64,000 nucleotides of DNA from Eupeodes corollae (Eukaryota > Arthropoda > Insecta > Diptera > Syrphidae). Where the stretch lies: NCBI RefSeq assembly GCF_945859685.1, contig NC_079147.1, forward strand, positions 253,074,572-253,138,571, given 5' to 3'. Shown here one piece after another: positions 23,565-34,300 of this stretch. The notes beneath the pieces were generated by a model. That model saw only the letters and a list, made by a program, of their open reading frames with translations, did no database searches and was not told the origin of the DNA. Position 1 is the first letter of the stretch. The number at the start of each line of letters is the position of its first letter. A program made the translations under genes and the position numbers.

Positions 23565-23850
23565 TAGTTTTTAAGAGGAACAAAATTTAGAAATTTAATA
23601 AAACTAAGAGCAGTTTTTAAATTGGCATAGTAAGCCACAACGGCTTGCTCGGAAGATCTGGAGGGGAGGCCCAGTATTCGATGATTTTTCCTACATAATA
23701 CCGGCAAAAACGCGTTGAATGTTGGATTGAAGTGGTCAATCAATGCGGGCTTATCGCTTTCGACTAGCAATGTCTTCTAGTGGCACTAAATCGCACGGTG
23801 TTGGGGGCCAACTCAAGTTTACGTTTTGTTGATATCACATCTCCTGCACA
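23565..23850 (-). pseudogene. Mariner-type transposase C-terminal fragment
   Basis: On the minus strand, pieces in shifting frames read WPPTPCDLVPLEDIA near 23800, ESDKPALIDH at about 23750, then QSNIQRVFAGIM and an IFRASR block. These line up with the C-terminal third of the transposase at 14217-15180 (PP.SCDLTPLDYFLW, then a NKPA helix). The last catalytic Asp of the DLTPLD motif is replaced here (DLVPLE). No inverted repeats were identified. Confidence 0.5.
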
Positions 23851-24274
23851 TCATGGTTGTTTAAGTAATGAATGAAAAAGTCGGTAATTAATATATCAAC
23901 AACGGAGTTTTAAGCGGGTCAGTAGCCGAAAAATTAAAAGTTCCAAACTTCAAAAGTTAAAAACGGGCCTTAAGCTACATCTGTCAAATCCACTGTCATG
24001 TATTCAGTCTAATGTTTTATCAAATCACCATTGAGATCAGACAAAGCTCTAAACAATATTTTTAAATCATAAAATTTGTTCATAAATATCGGTTTTCTTT
24101 TTTGGAAAAGTTACATAGGCTTCATTTTAAAACATCTGCTTTGTTTTTGAGAGTATGCAGGATAATCAAAAAGCTAAGTATTTCGCAAAGCTTGAAATAC
24201 ATACATACATGAGATCTAAAGGACGAATTGAATTATGAGGAGAATTAATTGTTTATTTTGTGTTATTTTTGGAT

Positions 24275-26351
24275 ATGGACTGTATTGGACCCTTTATTCA
24301 AATTGTAAGAATAAGAGAATTCTCAAAAAGAGAGTTTCGGAGATATGTTATAAAGTCAAAAATAAATATTTTGGAACTGACGGATGAAATGTAAGTTCAA
24401 CTACATATTTTCATTTTAAAATTGATAATAAACCAATTATTACACAAGCGTAGGTTTACCAAAGACTTTAGGTTAAATAAAAGAGCATTTAAATAATTAA
24501 TTGCTTGTTTAAAGTTTGTGGACAGGATTTTGATGTGGGCTTTGTTCAGTCGACATTTAGCAAAGCGTTAAAGGACATATTGGACGTACTACAAGATCAC
24601 TTGTTTGCCAAATGGATTACCCTACAAATGACGGCAGAAGAAAAAGTAGAAGCAACAATTTGGTTTTACCAAAAATGTGGTGTGTTATGTGCGTTGACGG
24701 TACCCACATTCCTCTAACTACACCCCATTAAAACCCACATCTCTTTTACAATTCAAAAGGCTAGAACAGCCTGAATACAATGATGGTACGTATAGTGAAA
24801 TGTATTTTAATTTGTATCTAGAAAAATAAAAATTGCTTTCAGATATGCAATCATATGCAATGGATTACCTACGTTGCCGCAGGTTATCCCGGAATTAGTC
24901 ACGACCCCTTAGTATGGAACAATTCGGAAACAAGTTTTTATTTTAAAACATTTTCAATAATGGAGATAGAAATATAAGACTTCCAGATAAATTTTGTCTA
25001 GTTCAAAATATGTTTGCAGTAGACTTTCGGAGAACCTCTTGTCAATAAAAAGAGCTTCTGACATTAGCCTCACATTCACTACTTAAACAATTATTTTGTA
25101 GGTGATGGAGGATGTAGTTTATTTCCGTGGTTGATTATTCCTTTTCGAAATGTGGAAGCATGTTCCCAACAATCAATACCCAACGCTGCAAAGGATTAAA
25201 TATTATAGAACAAATTTTTGGAATATTGAAGAGTAGATTTCGTTGATTGGATTTATCCAGAGGATTAAAGTATTCACCTCAAAAAGCTGCACAAATAATT
25301 AACGTCTGCAGTGCTCTACCCAGTGTATGTAGACTTTTTTAAGTATCTTTGGATGAAGAGTTACCTTACGATAATGAAGAAAACCAAGATAATACGGTAA
25401 ATGATACAGAACAAAGGGTTGTCGTACAGCCTTTGCAGTACTATTCTGAGGCAGTTAGGTTAGGTTAGTTTAACGTGGCTGCGGATTAAAAATCCACACA
25501 CTTAGGTCAAGAGAAAGGCCCGTTGTGATACCACATGAATCTAGAGAATTACTTCTAACTAGTCGAACCATTTTGAGCTTTTTATAAAGCGAAGAAGATA
25601 TTTGATATCATTTTTAGCTAGCTCACTGGGATTATCAAAAGAGTAGTCCCCCAGATGAAGTTTTCATCTGAGTGAAAGATCAAGGCAAGTGCAGAGGAGG
25701 TGAGAGATTGTTTCCTCTTCTTCTTCGTCCATACAGCTCCTACAGAAGTCATTTGAGGCTACACCAAGTCGTATTGCGTGTCTTCCTATAAGACAGTGTC
25801 CCGTAAGGACACCTATTAGGGAGCTTATATGAAGTCTGCTTTGAGATAACAAGTCTTTAGAGCGCTTTAGGTCCAGTGAAGGCCATATGAGTTTTGTGGC
25901 TCCGCATGTTGGTAAGTTGTGACACCTAGAATTTGCTATCGCAAAAGCTGTTTCTTTTAGCATAAGTTTACATGTAGCTATCGGTATACCTATCTCCTCC
26001 CTTTCAGGTGAAATAGGTATGGCGGTTCCATTTTTAGCGAGTTCATCGGCTCTACAATTTCCCGTTATGTCTCTGTGGCCCGGCACCCAACAGAGGTGAA
26101 TATTTAATTGCTGCGCCATCTCCATAAGAGCCGATCGACAATCGAGGGCCGTTAAAGATTTGGTCGAGACACCGTCAAGGGATTTGATAGCAGCTTGACT
26201 GTCAGAGAAGATATCAGAAGTTGATATCACGTTTTCTCTCAGCCAAGAGAACCTCTTTAATCGCTAAAATTTCCGCTTGAAAGACGCTACAATGATTAGG
26301 GAGACGGAATGAGATGCTTAGATTAAGCTGAGGCAGTTAACTTAAAAACGA
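24275..26351 (+). pseudogene. PIF/Harbinger transposase gene with introns, split by a LINE
   Basis: Exon 1 starts at ATG 24275 (MDCIGPFIQIVRIREFSK) and ends at 24390. The intron 24391-24453 has a GTAAGT donor and a TAG acceptor. Exon 2 reads FTKDFRLNKRAFK, hits a stop, and after a gap reads CGQDFDVGF, STFSKALKDILDVLQDHLFA and VDGTHIPLT (about 24700-24725, first catalytic Asp). Exon 3 starts after an AG near 24840 and contains YPGISHDPLVWN (second Asp), GDGGCSLFPWLI near 25100 and IIEQIFGILKSRFR near 25205, with the Glu region. The frame reaches 25457, is cut by the LINE 25458-26327, and after the 12-bp duplication continues for a few codons to a TAA at about 26349-26351. Several stops make it a pseudogene. 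Terminal inverted repeats were not found. The flanking stretch 26352-26746 holds nothing recognised. Confidence 0.75.
25458..26327 (-). mobile_element. LINE with RNase H, copy E2, 12-bp target duplication
   Basis: CTGAGGCAGTTA occurs at 25446-25457 and again at 26328-26339, flanking a 5'-truncated copy of the E1 family. The minus strand is open from about 26230 to 25664 and encodes RNase H (FSDSQAAIKSLDGVSTKSL, then CWVPGHRDITGNCRADELA) and the C-terminal GVLTGHCLIGRHAIRLG with the CRSCMDEEEEETISHLLC zinc-like block. It stops earlier than E1 because of a TGA after SLR. The 3' tail on the minus strand is AACCTAACCTAAC. It sits inside the Harbinger transposase gene. Confidence 0.88.
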
Positions 26352-26964
26352 AATAATGATGTCTCTTCAATATGAACTAGGAACACGTGCCAAAAAAATC
26401 CTTTCTAGCTAAAAAGAAATTTATGTAACTATGAAATAAATATTAATATTATTTTTAGTAAAAATAATTAATGTGTTTCGATGAGATTTTTTTTCTAAAA
26501 CTGATCACAAAAAAAATAAACCAGTATTTCCCTAGAATTTTGTTATCTACAACTTTGTCGTGAGAAAAAAATATTATAATTACTAATAACGATAGATTTG
26601 CATAGGGATATTTTTTTATATTGAACATAGTGGCCGATTCTGTTTCTGTGAAAAAGGGAATCCAATAAATGGTTCAATGAATGAAACTCTGAGAAACGTT
26701 TTTTTCTCAAAAATATTTTTATTCTGAAAGACGTAAAAGTAACAAATCATACTTACTAATATTATAAATGCGAATTTAAGTTTGTTTGTTACGCTTTCAC
26801 GCGAAAACTACTGAACCGATCATCATGAAACTTTGCACATACACTCTCGAAGGTATTAGAAGTAACAAATTAACATTTTTATTAAAAAAAATAAAAAAAA
26901 CGAAAAATAAGAAAATTGTTTGTCAAAATATCGTCAAATTTAGCTACTTTAACGCCATCTGGCA

Positions 26965-27282
26965 GTAGTACCCGTAGCATGATGGTTAGTGCGTTGGACT
27001 GTCATGCAAGGGGTCTTGGGTTCAATCGCTGCCTGTGTCACCTTAATTTAAAAAAAAAAAAATCGCGGGTACTGCCTCTTGCGAGGAATTGACAAATCCT
27101 TCAAGAGTAATTCTTGTCATGAAAAAGTGCTTTCTCAAACTAGCCGTTCGGATTCGGCCTAAAATTGTAGGTCCCTTTCCATTCCTGACAACAGTACTCG
27201 CACACAGGAATGGTTGAGAGTTGTAAGTCACTAGGCCCTGGTTCACAACGGACTGTTGCGCCACCCCATTTGATTTTTTTTT
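26965..27282 (+). mobile_element. tRNA-derived SINE copy 2
   Basis: The plus strand begins GTAGTACCCGTAGCATGATGG (tRNA-like head with an A-box-like start). The B-box region GGGTTCAATCGC lies near 27019. The rest matches copy 1 at 6245-6567 almost base for base. AACGCCATCTGGCA at 26951-26964 and AACCGCCATCTAGCA at 27283-27297 form an imperfect target duplication. The right duplication is followed by a repeated TCTAGCATCA. The element lies inside the Helitron, so it inserted after or travelled with it. Confidence 0.85.
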
Positions 27283-27365
27283 AACCGCCATCTAGCATCA
27301 TCTAGCATCATAGTAATGAAGTTTTAACCGTGAATACTGTAAAACAAACCCACTGTATTACCGAC

Positions 27366-27906
27366 ATGTTACGAATTTGAATGCTTTTGTCTGCGCATGT
27401 TGTTGCATCATGTTAGAGGTCCAATTAGCTTTACAGAACTTAAAATTGTCAATGGTCAGGAATGTCAAACCTTCCGAGAAGCATGTGAAGCTCGGCGACT
27501 GTAAGAAAATGACAATCATTGGGATGAAACTATGGAGGAAGCTGTACAATGCCGATCGCCAAATAAAATCAGGGAACTTTACGCTACGCTTTTATCTTCT
27601 TGCGGTCTTTCTAACCCTCAAACTCTTTGGAATAAGTACAAAGATACATGGCTGAAGATATTTTACATCAACTGCAGCAAGTACACAGACATTACTTTCA
27701 ATAAACATGTCTACAATAAAACGCTAATTAAAATCGAAAACAAGGTTTTTACGATGGTTGGAAAAAAATTTGATGATTTTGGAATGTCCAGCCCTCGAAG
27801 AGACAAGTGGCAGAATTAGTCCCTCAATTACTTCCAGAGCAAAATCATGTTTTCCATCAAGTTTTACGTAAAATAGACTCCGGCAGTGGTGGACTCTTCT
27901 TTCTTT
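27366..27906 (+). pseudogene. Decayed Helitron Rep/helicase segment
   Basis: Reading across frames the plus strand gives CFCLRMLLHHVRGP near 27390-27420, SFTELKIVNGQECQTFREAC at about 27425-27480, then ENDNHWDETMEEAVQCRSP, NKIRELYATLLSSCGL and NPQTLWNKYKD near 27610-27650. GMSSPRRD follows at about 27785, and SGSGGLFF at about 27885, just before where the helicase Walker A motif would be. This is the linker between the Rep and Pif1-like helicase domains of Helitron proteins. Frameshifts and stops are present and the helicase core is deleted. Confidence 0.7.
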
Positions 27907-28989
27907 AGAATTCAGAATTATTTATTTTTGTTACGGTGAAATATATTTTAACATTTGTTGTTGCATTTCAATAAGCATATATTAAGATGTTGAAACTTCA
28001 TTGTCTGTAGTAATTTTAAAAAATTGTTGATCTCCGCCAAGCAGTAAAATTTCGTTATTATATTGACTCATTTCTATTATTATACCCTTACCCTTTATCT
28101 CTCATACTTATTTAATTTCTCCACTGCGGGCGAAGCCGCGGGTAAGAAGCTAGTTCAATATAATGATTAAAAAAAAGCCTCATGTTATTGTTATTAAAAA
28201 TAGTTATTTCAAAAACAAATTACAAAATACATCCATAATGTGTATAGGAACTCAAGTATTGGAACTAAAATGAAGCGCATTTAAACTAAATAGAAAACTT
28301 TTTGTTAGTTAATTTATGTTGCAGCTCCAGCTAATTTTTTGAATATTTTTATTGTGTTCATTGTACTGAACTATAATTTCATCGAGTACTTTGTATATTC
28401 GTCTTGTGTTTTATTAAATATTTCTTGAATTTTCTCCTGAAGATTGCAATGCCTTTTGAATTGCCTTGCTCAAACTCTGCTGAATTTCAATTTGAGATTT
28501 CATAAGCTCATATTGTACAATGGACAATTCGTACGGTGTCATTTGTTTTTTTTCGGTACATTTTCCAAACCTTCAATATCTATGGATTAAATTTGAAGAG
28601 AAGTAATATTCATATAAATGTAATAAACGTTTTTTTTTACCAAGATCATTCTCGTGGAGTTTAAGAACATCTTCGACACTTTTTCGACGCTTCAACGTTT
28701 CTTTTGGTTCTGTCCTCTTTGTTGTTTGTTGACATCCAAATAGCTGGACATTAAGGATGCCACCAACCAATACATTTGGGGTTATCGGGAACTTCTTTTC
28801 CTATGGATTTGTTCCCAAATTCGAAAAATTGGTATCGGGAACTTTTCGAAAATGGGAAAAAAAATCCTATGGAATTTAAAGCGAAGCAAACAATGTATGC
28901 AATTTTCAACAAAATAATAATGAAAATATTAATAAAAATGTATCTTTTTAAGGTCGAATTCAACAAATAGTCACCAAGTTCAATTTTAA

Positions 28990-29742
28990 TCGGTTTTATT
29001 GAAAAAAAACCGAGATATTGCTAATAGTTTCACAACAAATCGGTCTAAGGAAGATCTATCAACATTTTGGAAAGAAGTTGAAAAAGAACTTAACAGTTTG
29101 GGCCCACCAACAAAATCTATTTCTGAATGGAAAAAAGTAGGTGATGAGTTGATAACCATGATTTTTTTCTTAATAACAAAAATAATTTAAGGTATGGCTT
29201 GATAAAAAAAATATGTGAGTAAGAAAATGTCTGAAAACAAGAGACAACAAAAAGCAACCGGTGGAGGCCCAAACAAGGGGTATAAATTTAGTACGTTGGA
29301 AGAAACAATAATAAGAATTTGTGCCTTAGAAGAATCGGTGGAAGGTTGCCCAGAAGCTTTTACTTTTGGTCTCCCTTCATGTAGCAAAAAGTGAAAGACA
29401 GACGGTAATCGAAATCAAATCGTCGATAGCGAAAATTGTCCAAATTCATCATCAGTCAGCCGTTCTGTTGAAGTGTTAAAGGACAAATCCTTCGACGAGA
29501 ATGTTATGTTTGCTATGATAACGAATGCATCTGAACCGGAGGAGCAGAGCTTTGAAACAAATGGTTCCCATATGAACAGTGAACACAGAACTTTAACTTC
29601 TCATCCTAAAAAAAAGCCACAAAAAGGCATAACTTGTGACGTCGCTTTGGAACGAGAAATCGAAATTCAAAAACAACTCTGCAATAAGGTTGAAGAGGCA
29701 GTTGAGGCTATATTTGTCAGGACTTCCGAAAAAAAAGATTGA
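28990..29742 (+). pseudogene. Myb/SANT-like DNA-binding gene of Harbinger element H2
   Basis: Plus-strand codons from about 29000 read KKNRDIANSFTTNRSKEDLS and FWKEVEKELNSLGPPTKSIS with the spaced Trp residues of a Myb/SANT-like domain. A 55-bp intron (29137-29191, GTAGGTG to AAG) joins EWKK to VWLDKK. The frame continues through KATGGGPNKGYKFSTLEETI to a stop near 29392. After a frameshift it is open again from 29473 to 29742 (VALEREIEIQKQLCNKVEEA), ending next to the opposing transposase exons. In this superfamily this protein carries the transposase into the nucleus and onto DNA. It is broken here. Confidence 0.62.
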
Positions 29743-30108
29743 GCCAGCCCAACCTCATGATCGTTTCTACGCCCGTCTGGTATCCACCTTCGGCAAAAAA
29801 GCGTAAGCATGCACTTAGCTTGACTATAGGAGGAATTGCTATTGGGTTCTTGGTTGGAGGGAAGAAATTAGATAGCATATCAAGCAAATATTTAAACAAT
29901 TGCTTGTTTACTCTATAATAGCGATGAAATCTGTAGAAGAAAAAGGTAAAATAATTTTTTTTCTATCTGTAAATATTTTTACTTACAGTGGTTGTGGCAA
30001 TTCTAATAGATTTGAATGATCTCTTAAACTTCGCGTTATGGATCTTTGTTCTCTTCGTTGTTCTCGTCGTATTTCATCGATTAATAATAAAAAGGTTATT
30101 CTTTGCAT
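29735..30108 (-). pseudogene. Harbinger transposase exons 1 and 2 (H2), rest deleted
   Basis: On the minus strand an ATG at 30108 starts MQRITFLLLIDEIRREQ and exon 1 ends at 29987. The intron 29931-29986 is 56 bp, GTAAGT to TTCTTCTACAG. Exon 2 reads FHRYYRVNKQLFKYLLDMLS, then KLSACLRFFAEGGYQTGV near 29790, and a frameshift leads into VGLAQSFFSEVL before similarity stops near 29735. The intron sits at the same place and in the same phase (2) as the intron of the transposase at 24275, supporting common descent of the two genes. The catalytic domain is missing. Confidence 0.68.
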
Positions 30109-30490
30109 TTTTAATTAACGATTAGGATTAGGACGAAAACAAACCATTTTTTTCACTAAGAACCGACTGTCAAATCATTCCAAAACTATGTTCGAAAATT
30201 AATTTATTATTTTTATGTTGGCAAAATTTGTTCCCAAGGAAAAAGAATTCCGTGGGGAATTCCCGATAGTAGGAACTTGTTCCCGGTAAGGGAAAAATTC
30301 CTAGGGAAAAATATTTCCCAAGAAATTCCCTATAAGGCTGAATAACTTCCTCTACTTTTTCTGAAAATGTGTGGATTTTGTTTGGTCCAACTCGTGTGGG
30401 CCATTGTTCCTTTTTATTGTGGGACAGTTTTTTTTCTAAATGGGATTTATAGTCGCTTCAAACCTTGAAAACGTGTTGTTCAGAAAAATG

Positions 30491-30925
30491 ATTTTTTATT
30501 TACTTACTTACTTAAGGTGGCGTTAAAGTCCTGTGTGAACTAGGGCCTCACCCAACAAACTTCTCCATCTAGCTCGGTCTAGATGTCTCCAGTTTCGCGC
30601 TCAAAGTTGGGTGAGGTCGCCTTCCACTTGTGCGCGCCACCTGATCCGCGGTCTTCCTCTACTGCGCTGTCCTGTGGGTGCGGATTCGAAGACTTTCCAG
30701 GCCGGAGCATTGGTTTCCATGCGCTCTACGTGACCCAGCCATCTTAGTCGTTGGACTTTTACTCTTCTGGCTTAGTCTACGTCGCTGTACAGCCCGTACA
30801 GTTCGTCGTTCCATCTTTTATATAACTTGTCCTAAAATCCACCTTTTTTCACTCAGCCACGTCATTTATTGGTAGTCCTAGGAGGTTGAGCCTGTCTCTT
30901 AGGCTATTCCAAAACTCTCGGAGAT
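30491..30925 (-). pseudogene. RTE-like LINE, C-terminus and 3' end
   Basis: The minus strand reads RWNDELYGLYSDV near 30800, VKVQRLRWLGHVERME at about 30735-30770, APAWKVFESAPTG and SRGRPRIRWRAQVEGDL near 30640, ending with a Trp-rich tail. The 3' end, CGCCACCTTAAGTAAGTAAG on the minus strand (complement at 30507-30526), is shared with the RTE-like piece at 43872-44395. This is the last part of the reverse-transcriptase ORF, truncated on its 5' side. Confidence 0.75.
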
Positions 30926-31232
30926 CTTCGGGTTGTCTTGATTTAATTTCATTACTGAAAATATTGTTGAAAATTTTTGTTTGTGAGTTGTTCTTCCCCT
31001 AAAAATGTTAATAATCTTTTATTTATAAAACAATTTCTCTAATCAATTAGTTTTATCTTACATTTTGCTACCTACAATTAACCAGCCAGACATCAAATGA
31101 AAAATCCGCTAAATTTTATATGTGGATCGGAATTGGAATGAATAGAAGATTTTCGTGCAGTATTAACGACGCTGCCGATCTTGACATACACAGATTCAGT
31201 GAATGAACAGCAGAATAGTGATTAATGAAAAT

Positions 31233-31388
31233 TCAAGCCAAATTCCCCCCGATCAATAGCAGAATAAAGCTGATATTCTTTAACATCTTTTGTTCCTTAA
31301 AACAACTTGCGTCAAAGATAGGGATTGAACCCAAAACCTCTGGCATTATAGTCTTGCGAACAACCATCACGGGTACGGGCGAGAATCT
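31233..31388 (-). mobile_element. Possible second tRNA-derived SINE family
   Basis: On the minus strand, GTACCCGTGATGGTTGTTCG (complement at about 31355-31376) is followed 30 bases later by GGTTTTGGGTTCAATCCC, with a B box that fits the consensus GWTCRANNC. The head shares GTACCCGTG and GATGGT with the SINE at 6245 and 26965, but the body after the B box is different and short. No target duplication was found. It could be a divergent SINE or the head of one. Confidence 0.5.
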
Positions 31389-31399
31389 CATCTTTGAAC

Positions 31400-34300
31400 C
31401 ATTATTTTGACAATTCAATTCTTATTAGAAATTGTTCACTCGAATATGAGTTCACAAATGAAAATTTTACTGACATTCAATATGACAATGAAAAATTTTT
31501 ACACTCGCTTATAATCATAGCAAATTTCACTATTAATAAATATAAGGGAGATAAACAAAATTGGACACTTAAAACGCATTCCACCCAAAGAGAGGCGTGG
31601 CGGACATTTGAAAGATCTAAAATCGCGTCGATATTCCTCACACTCACGACGCTTTGTTTTATCTTAATTAAAGATCCAGTATAATTTATCCACAAACGAT
31701 TTGACATTTTCTTAGTTTCATGACTGCAAAGCTCTTTGACATGTCTTTTATTTTTCCTGTTCCGCTTAAACTATAAGAGAATGAAATAAAAGAAAAAGAA
31801 AAAATGGCAAATACCCAGAAAATTGAAAACAAATCAAACGTTTGATAACATTGTCAAATATTCCCCCAAGGGGCCAAACCTTCAATGGAAATCTAAAACA
31901 AAGGACATTTGTATAAGGGAAAGGCACATACAGAAAATGTCCTTACAAAAAAAAACAATTTGAAATTTGAGAAAACTTTCAGTACTAAATCTCCATATGG
32001 GTTGGGTTTTCGAATCTACTTACATAGCCAAGCCAGCTATACCTAACTACCTTTTACTTTTTTGCTATTCTAACAGCATATTTCTGGAGAATATAGAGTT
32101 AGGGTGCGTATGAGTATTGTCTTTCATTCACTGAATGGATATTGCTTTTACGTGCTGTTATTTTGTGTACCTTGACCAGAAGTTAAATTATTGGGAATCA
32201 ATTTATTTTCCTATAGCATGTTTTTGAACCCATCTCTAACGGGATAGTGAAACGCATACATAGTCCCTTTGTTGATTTGTAACAGTAACAATGAGTAATG
32301 TAATTCGAAAATGCAAAACTTCATACACATCACGTTTCGGATATTTGTCAGTAGATTTTAATTCTGTTCCTATTTTGGAGTTGTTTATGTTCATGCATGG
32401 ACATGGAAGGTTCTTATTTACCTAAGTTTTATAAGAGTGCTTCTTTGAAAAGGCCTCTGTGCTGATGGCTGTTTAGGGTCAAGGCTCTGGCCGTAAAGGG
32501 TAACTTACATATGTATTTTACGCTCATCTCTTTTAAGTGCTCAGTCGTCTATACGAAACCGAATGCAAAATCAAAAATTCTATTTATTTTCATTTTGGGA
32601 CTTACAAAATTGTACAGAATTATTCAGTCTTCGTAAAGGAGTTAAGGTTCTTTCCAAAATCCTGGAGATTAGTTCAGATAAATTATAGTTAGGATGATTT
32701 GGAAAATTAATTCATTTGGAATGTTAATTCTAAGTCTTATTTTAATGAGCATTTTGACAAACAACAATGAAATATTTTAAGCCGTTTTTCTCTTTTCTTC
32801 AAAACGTTATGGTCTTCTGAATAGAATCATTCACCCAACAATAAACACGTTTTATCATTGTTCTTAATGAATTTGCCATAAGTTGTTGTAATTTAATAGA
32901 CAAAACATGACTTTTCTTCACGCCCGTTTAACCATCATCCTGTCCTTAAATAACAGTTCCAGCTTCAGCAGGAGCCAAAGAATTTCATGCTTCAATAAAT
33001 TTCCCAAAACTCAAACTTTCCAACAAGAACAAAAAATAACCCAACCAACAGACTGCTATTCAATAAATTGTATTCCATGATGGAAAAGTCGTAGTTATAG
33101 TAATATTCAAAAACCGTAAGGCGTGTCAAACCAACCATATTACGAGCAATAACAAATTATTTACCATCAAAACTCCATCACTGATATTGTTCAAGCATAA
33201 TCGGATTTTTATTACTTACACGTTTTTCACTTCCTCATTCTCCTTGCCGTTGCTTCTGCTTCCGCCGAGAGCGAAGCAAGTGCGGGTGTAGACCCATCAT
33301 CATTGTTTGAGATTCGAGACAAACAATGAGAATGGCCATCATCATCTAACAATGTACACCACAACCCTGACTGACCATCTGTATAAATTATTGATCGTTT
33401 GAAGGCGATTTAGTGGACATGACCACTTCACTGGAATATACCTAGGTCATGTTGATGCGATGTCCTTTTCGACTGCTGGACTGGGTAACTGGGGGCAGTG
33501 GGTCTGTTGGGCACTGGGCATATATTCATTTTGGTCTGATGGCACAAAAAAGGAGACCATTGAGTCAGGAACAATAATACTAGGTAGTTTTGGTGATGCT
33601 GAAGGCTTGGAGTCGCTATATACTACTATACAAGTAAGTGCCCACTCTCTTCCTCTTATCCTGCTGAAAAAAATGACTTTTTTTTTATGTGACTTGAACC
33701 ATCAGTCCGCCTTCCATCGTCCGTCGCTCGGTTTTGTCGTTTAGGTCACTCGTTGTGGGTCGGAAGGATGTGTGTTTTATTTGGACAAGGACATTCGCTT
33801 TTTTTTTGTTGGCTATTTGTGTTCGTATTTTGAAAGCATCCTATTATGTTGACCATTACAGGAATAAACGATGGAACGTGAGGATGCATAAATCATTCTA
33901 GGTACATATTATATGGAGCGACCTACGAGTGTTTTTCCACAGTTATTGGATTTTTAGGGTGCTAGAATAAAGTAGTCTCAAATGTCGGTTATTTGTTGAT
34001 TGACATTTCATAGAGAAGGATTTTTAAGGACTTTAACTATAATGGTAGCTTAGATCCTTATAATATATACGAAAAGTAGAGAATCTATACTGCAAATACA
34101 AATTCTATTCAGTTCTGGATAACATAGTTAAGCTTGAGTTAAGTTTTTGATATTTGTGAGTTTAGATCTGCATTAATAATACATTCATTTTTTCGAGCTT
34201 AAGAACTTTGAGCTCACTTACAAATAAAAACTTAAGACAACATTTAAATTAAGTTTTCCTAAAGTCTGCTTCGTTAAAATTACAATTTCGATAAAACACT

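Larger units (their letters stand above)
26747..28154 (+). mobile_element. Helitron, both ends and A/T insertion site preserved
   Basis: The left end begins TCATACTTACTAATATTA and has the TAAATGCGAA and CTACTGAACCGATCATCATG blocks that I know from Helitron left ends. The right end carries a GC hairpin (GCGGGCGAAGCCGC, 28126-28139) about 10 bases before the terminal CTAGT at 28150-28154. The base before the element is A (26746) and the base after is T (28155), the A|T target typical of rolling-circle transposons, and there is no target duplication. Inside are a SINE (26965-27282) and a decayed helicase segment (27366-27906). At 1.4 kb it is an internally deleted, non-autonomous copy. Confidence 0.88.
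28768..30344. mobile_element. Internally deleted Harbinger-type element (H2)
   Basis: This segment interrupts the minus-strand gene described at 28330-30490. Both ends are rich in GGGAAC/GTTCCC motifs in opposite orientation (TATCGGGAACTT near 28785, GTTCCCGGTAAGGG near 30275), consistent with degraded terminal inverted repeats. The exact ends and a 3-bp duplication are not settled. Inside are two convergent genes, a Myb/SANT gene on plus and transposase exons 1-2 on minus, which run into each other near 29740. The rest of the transposase has been deleted. Confidence 0.6.
28330..30490 (-). pseudogene. Harbinger Myb/SANT-like accessory gene, split by a nested element (H3)
   Basis: On the minus strand, 30490-30345 reads VWSDYKSHLEKKL-like and GPNKIHTFSEKVEEVI. 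The same protein resumes below 28768 with GGILNVQLFGCQQTTKRT, PKETLKRRKSVEDVLKLHEN and, after a likely small intron, MTPYELSIVQYELMKS and IQQSLSKAIQKA. This matches the Myb/SANT DNA-binding partner protein of PIF/Harbinger elements (compare H2 at 28990-29742). The gap between the two parts, about 28768-30344, is occupied by another Harbinger-type element. The N-terminus is missing, and no matching transposase for this copy was found nearby. Confidence 0.6.

Noticed and set aside
26985..27035. Second tRNA gene
   Set aside because: Same reason: this is the head of SINE copy 2 inside a Helitron.
33460..33744. Plus-strand open frame with a splice donor near 33631
   Set aside because: The product is not recognised and no partner exon was found.
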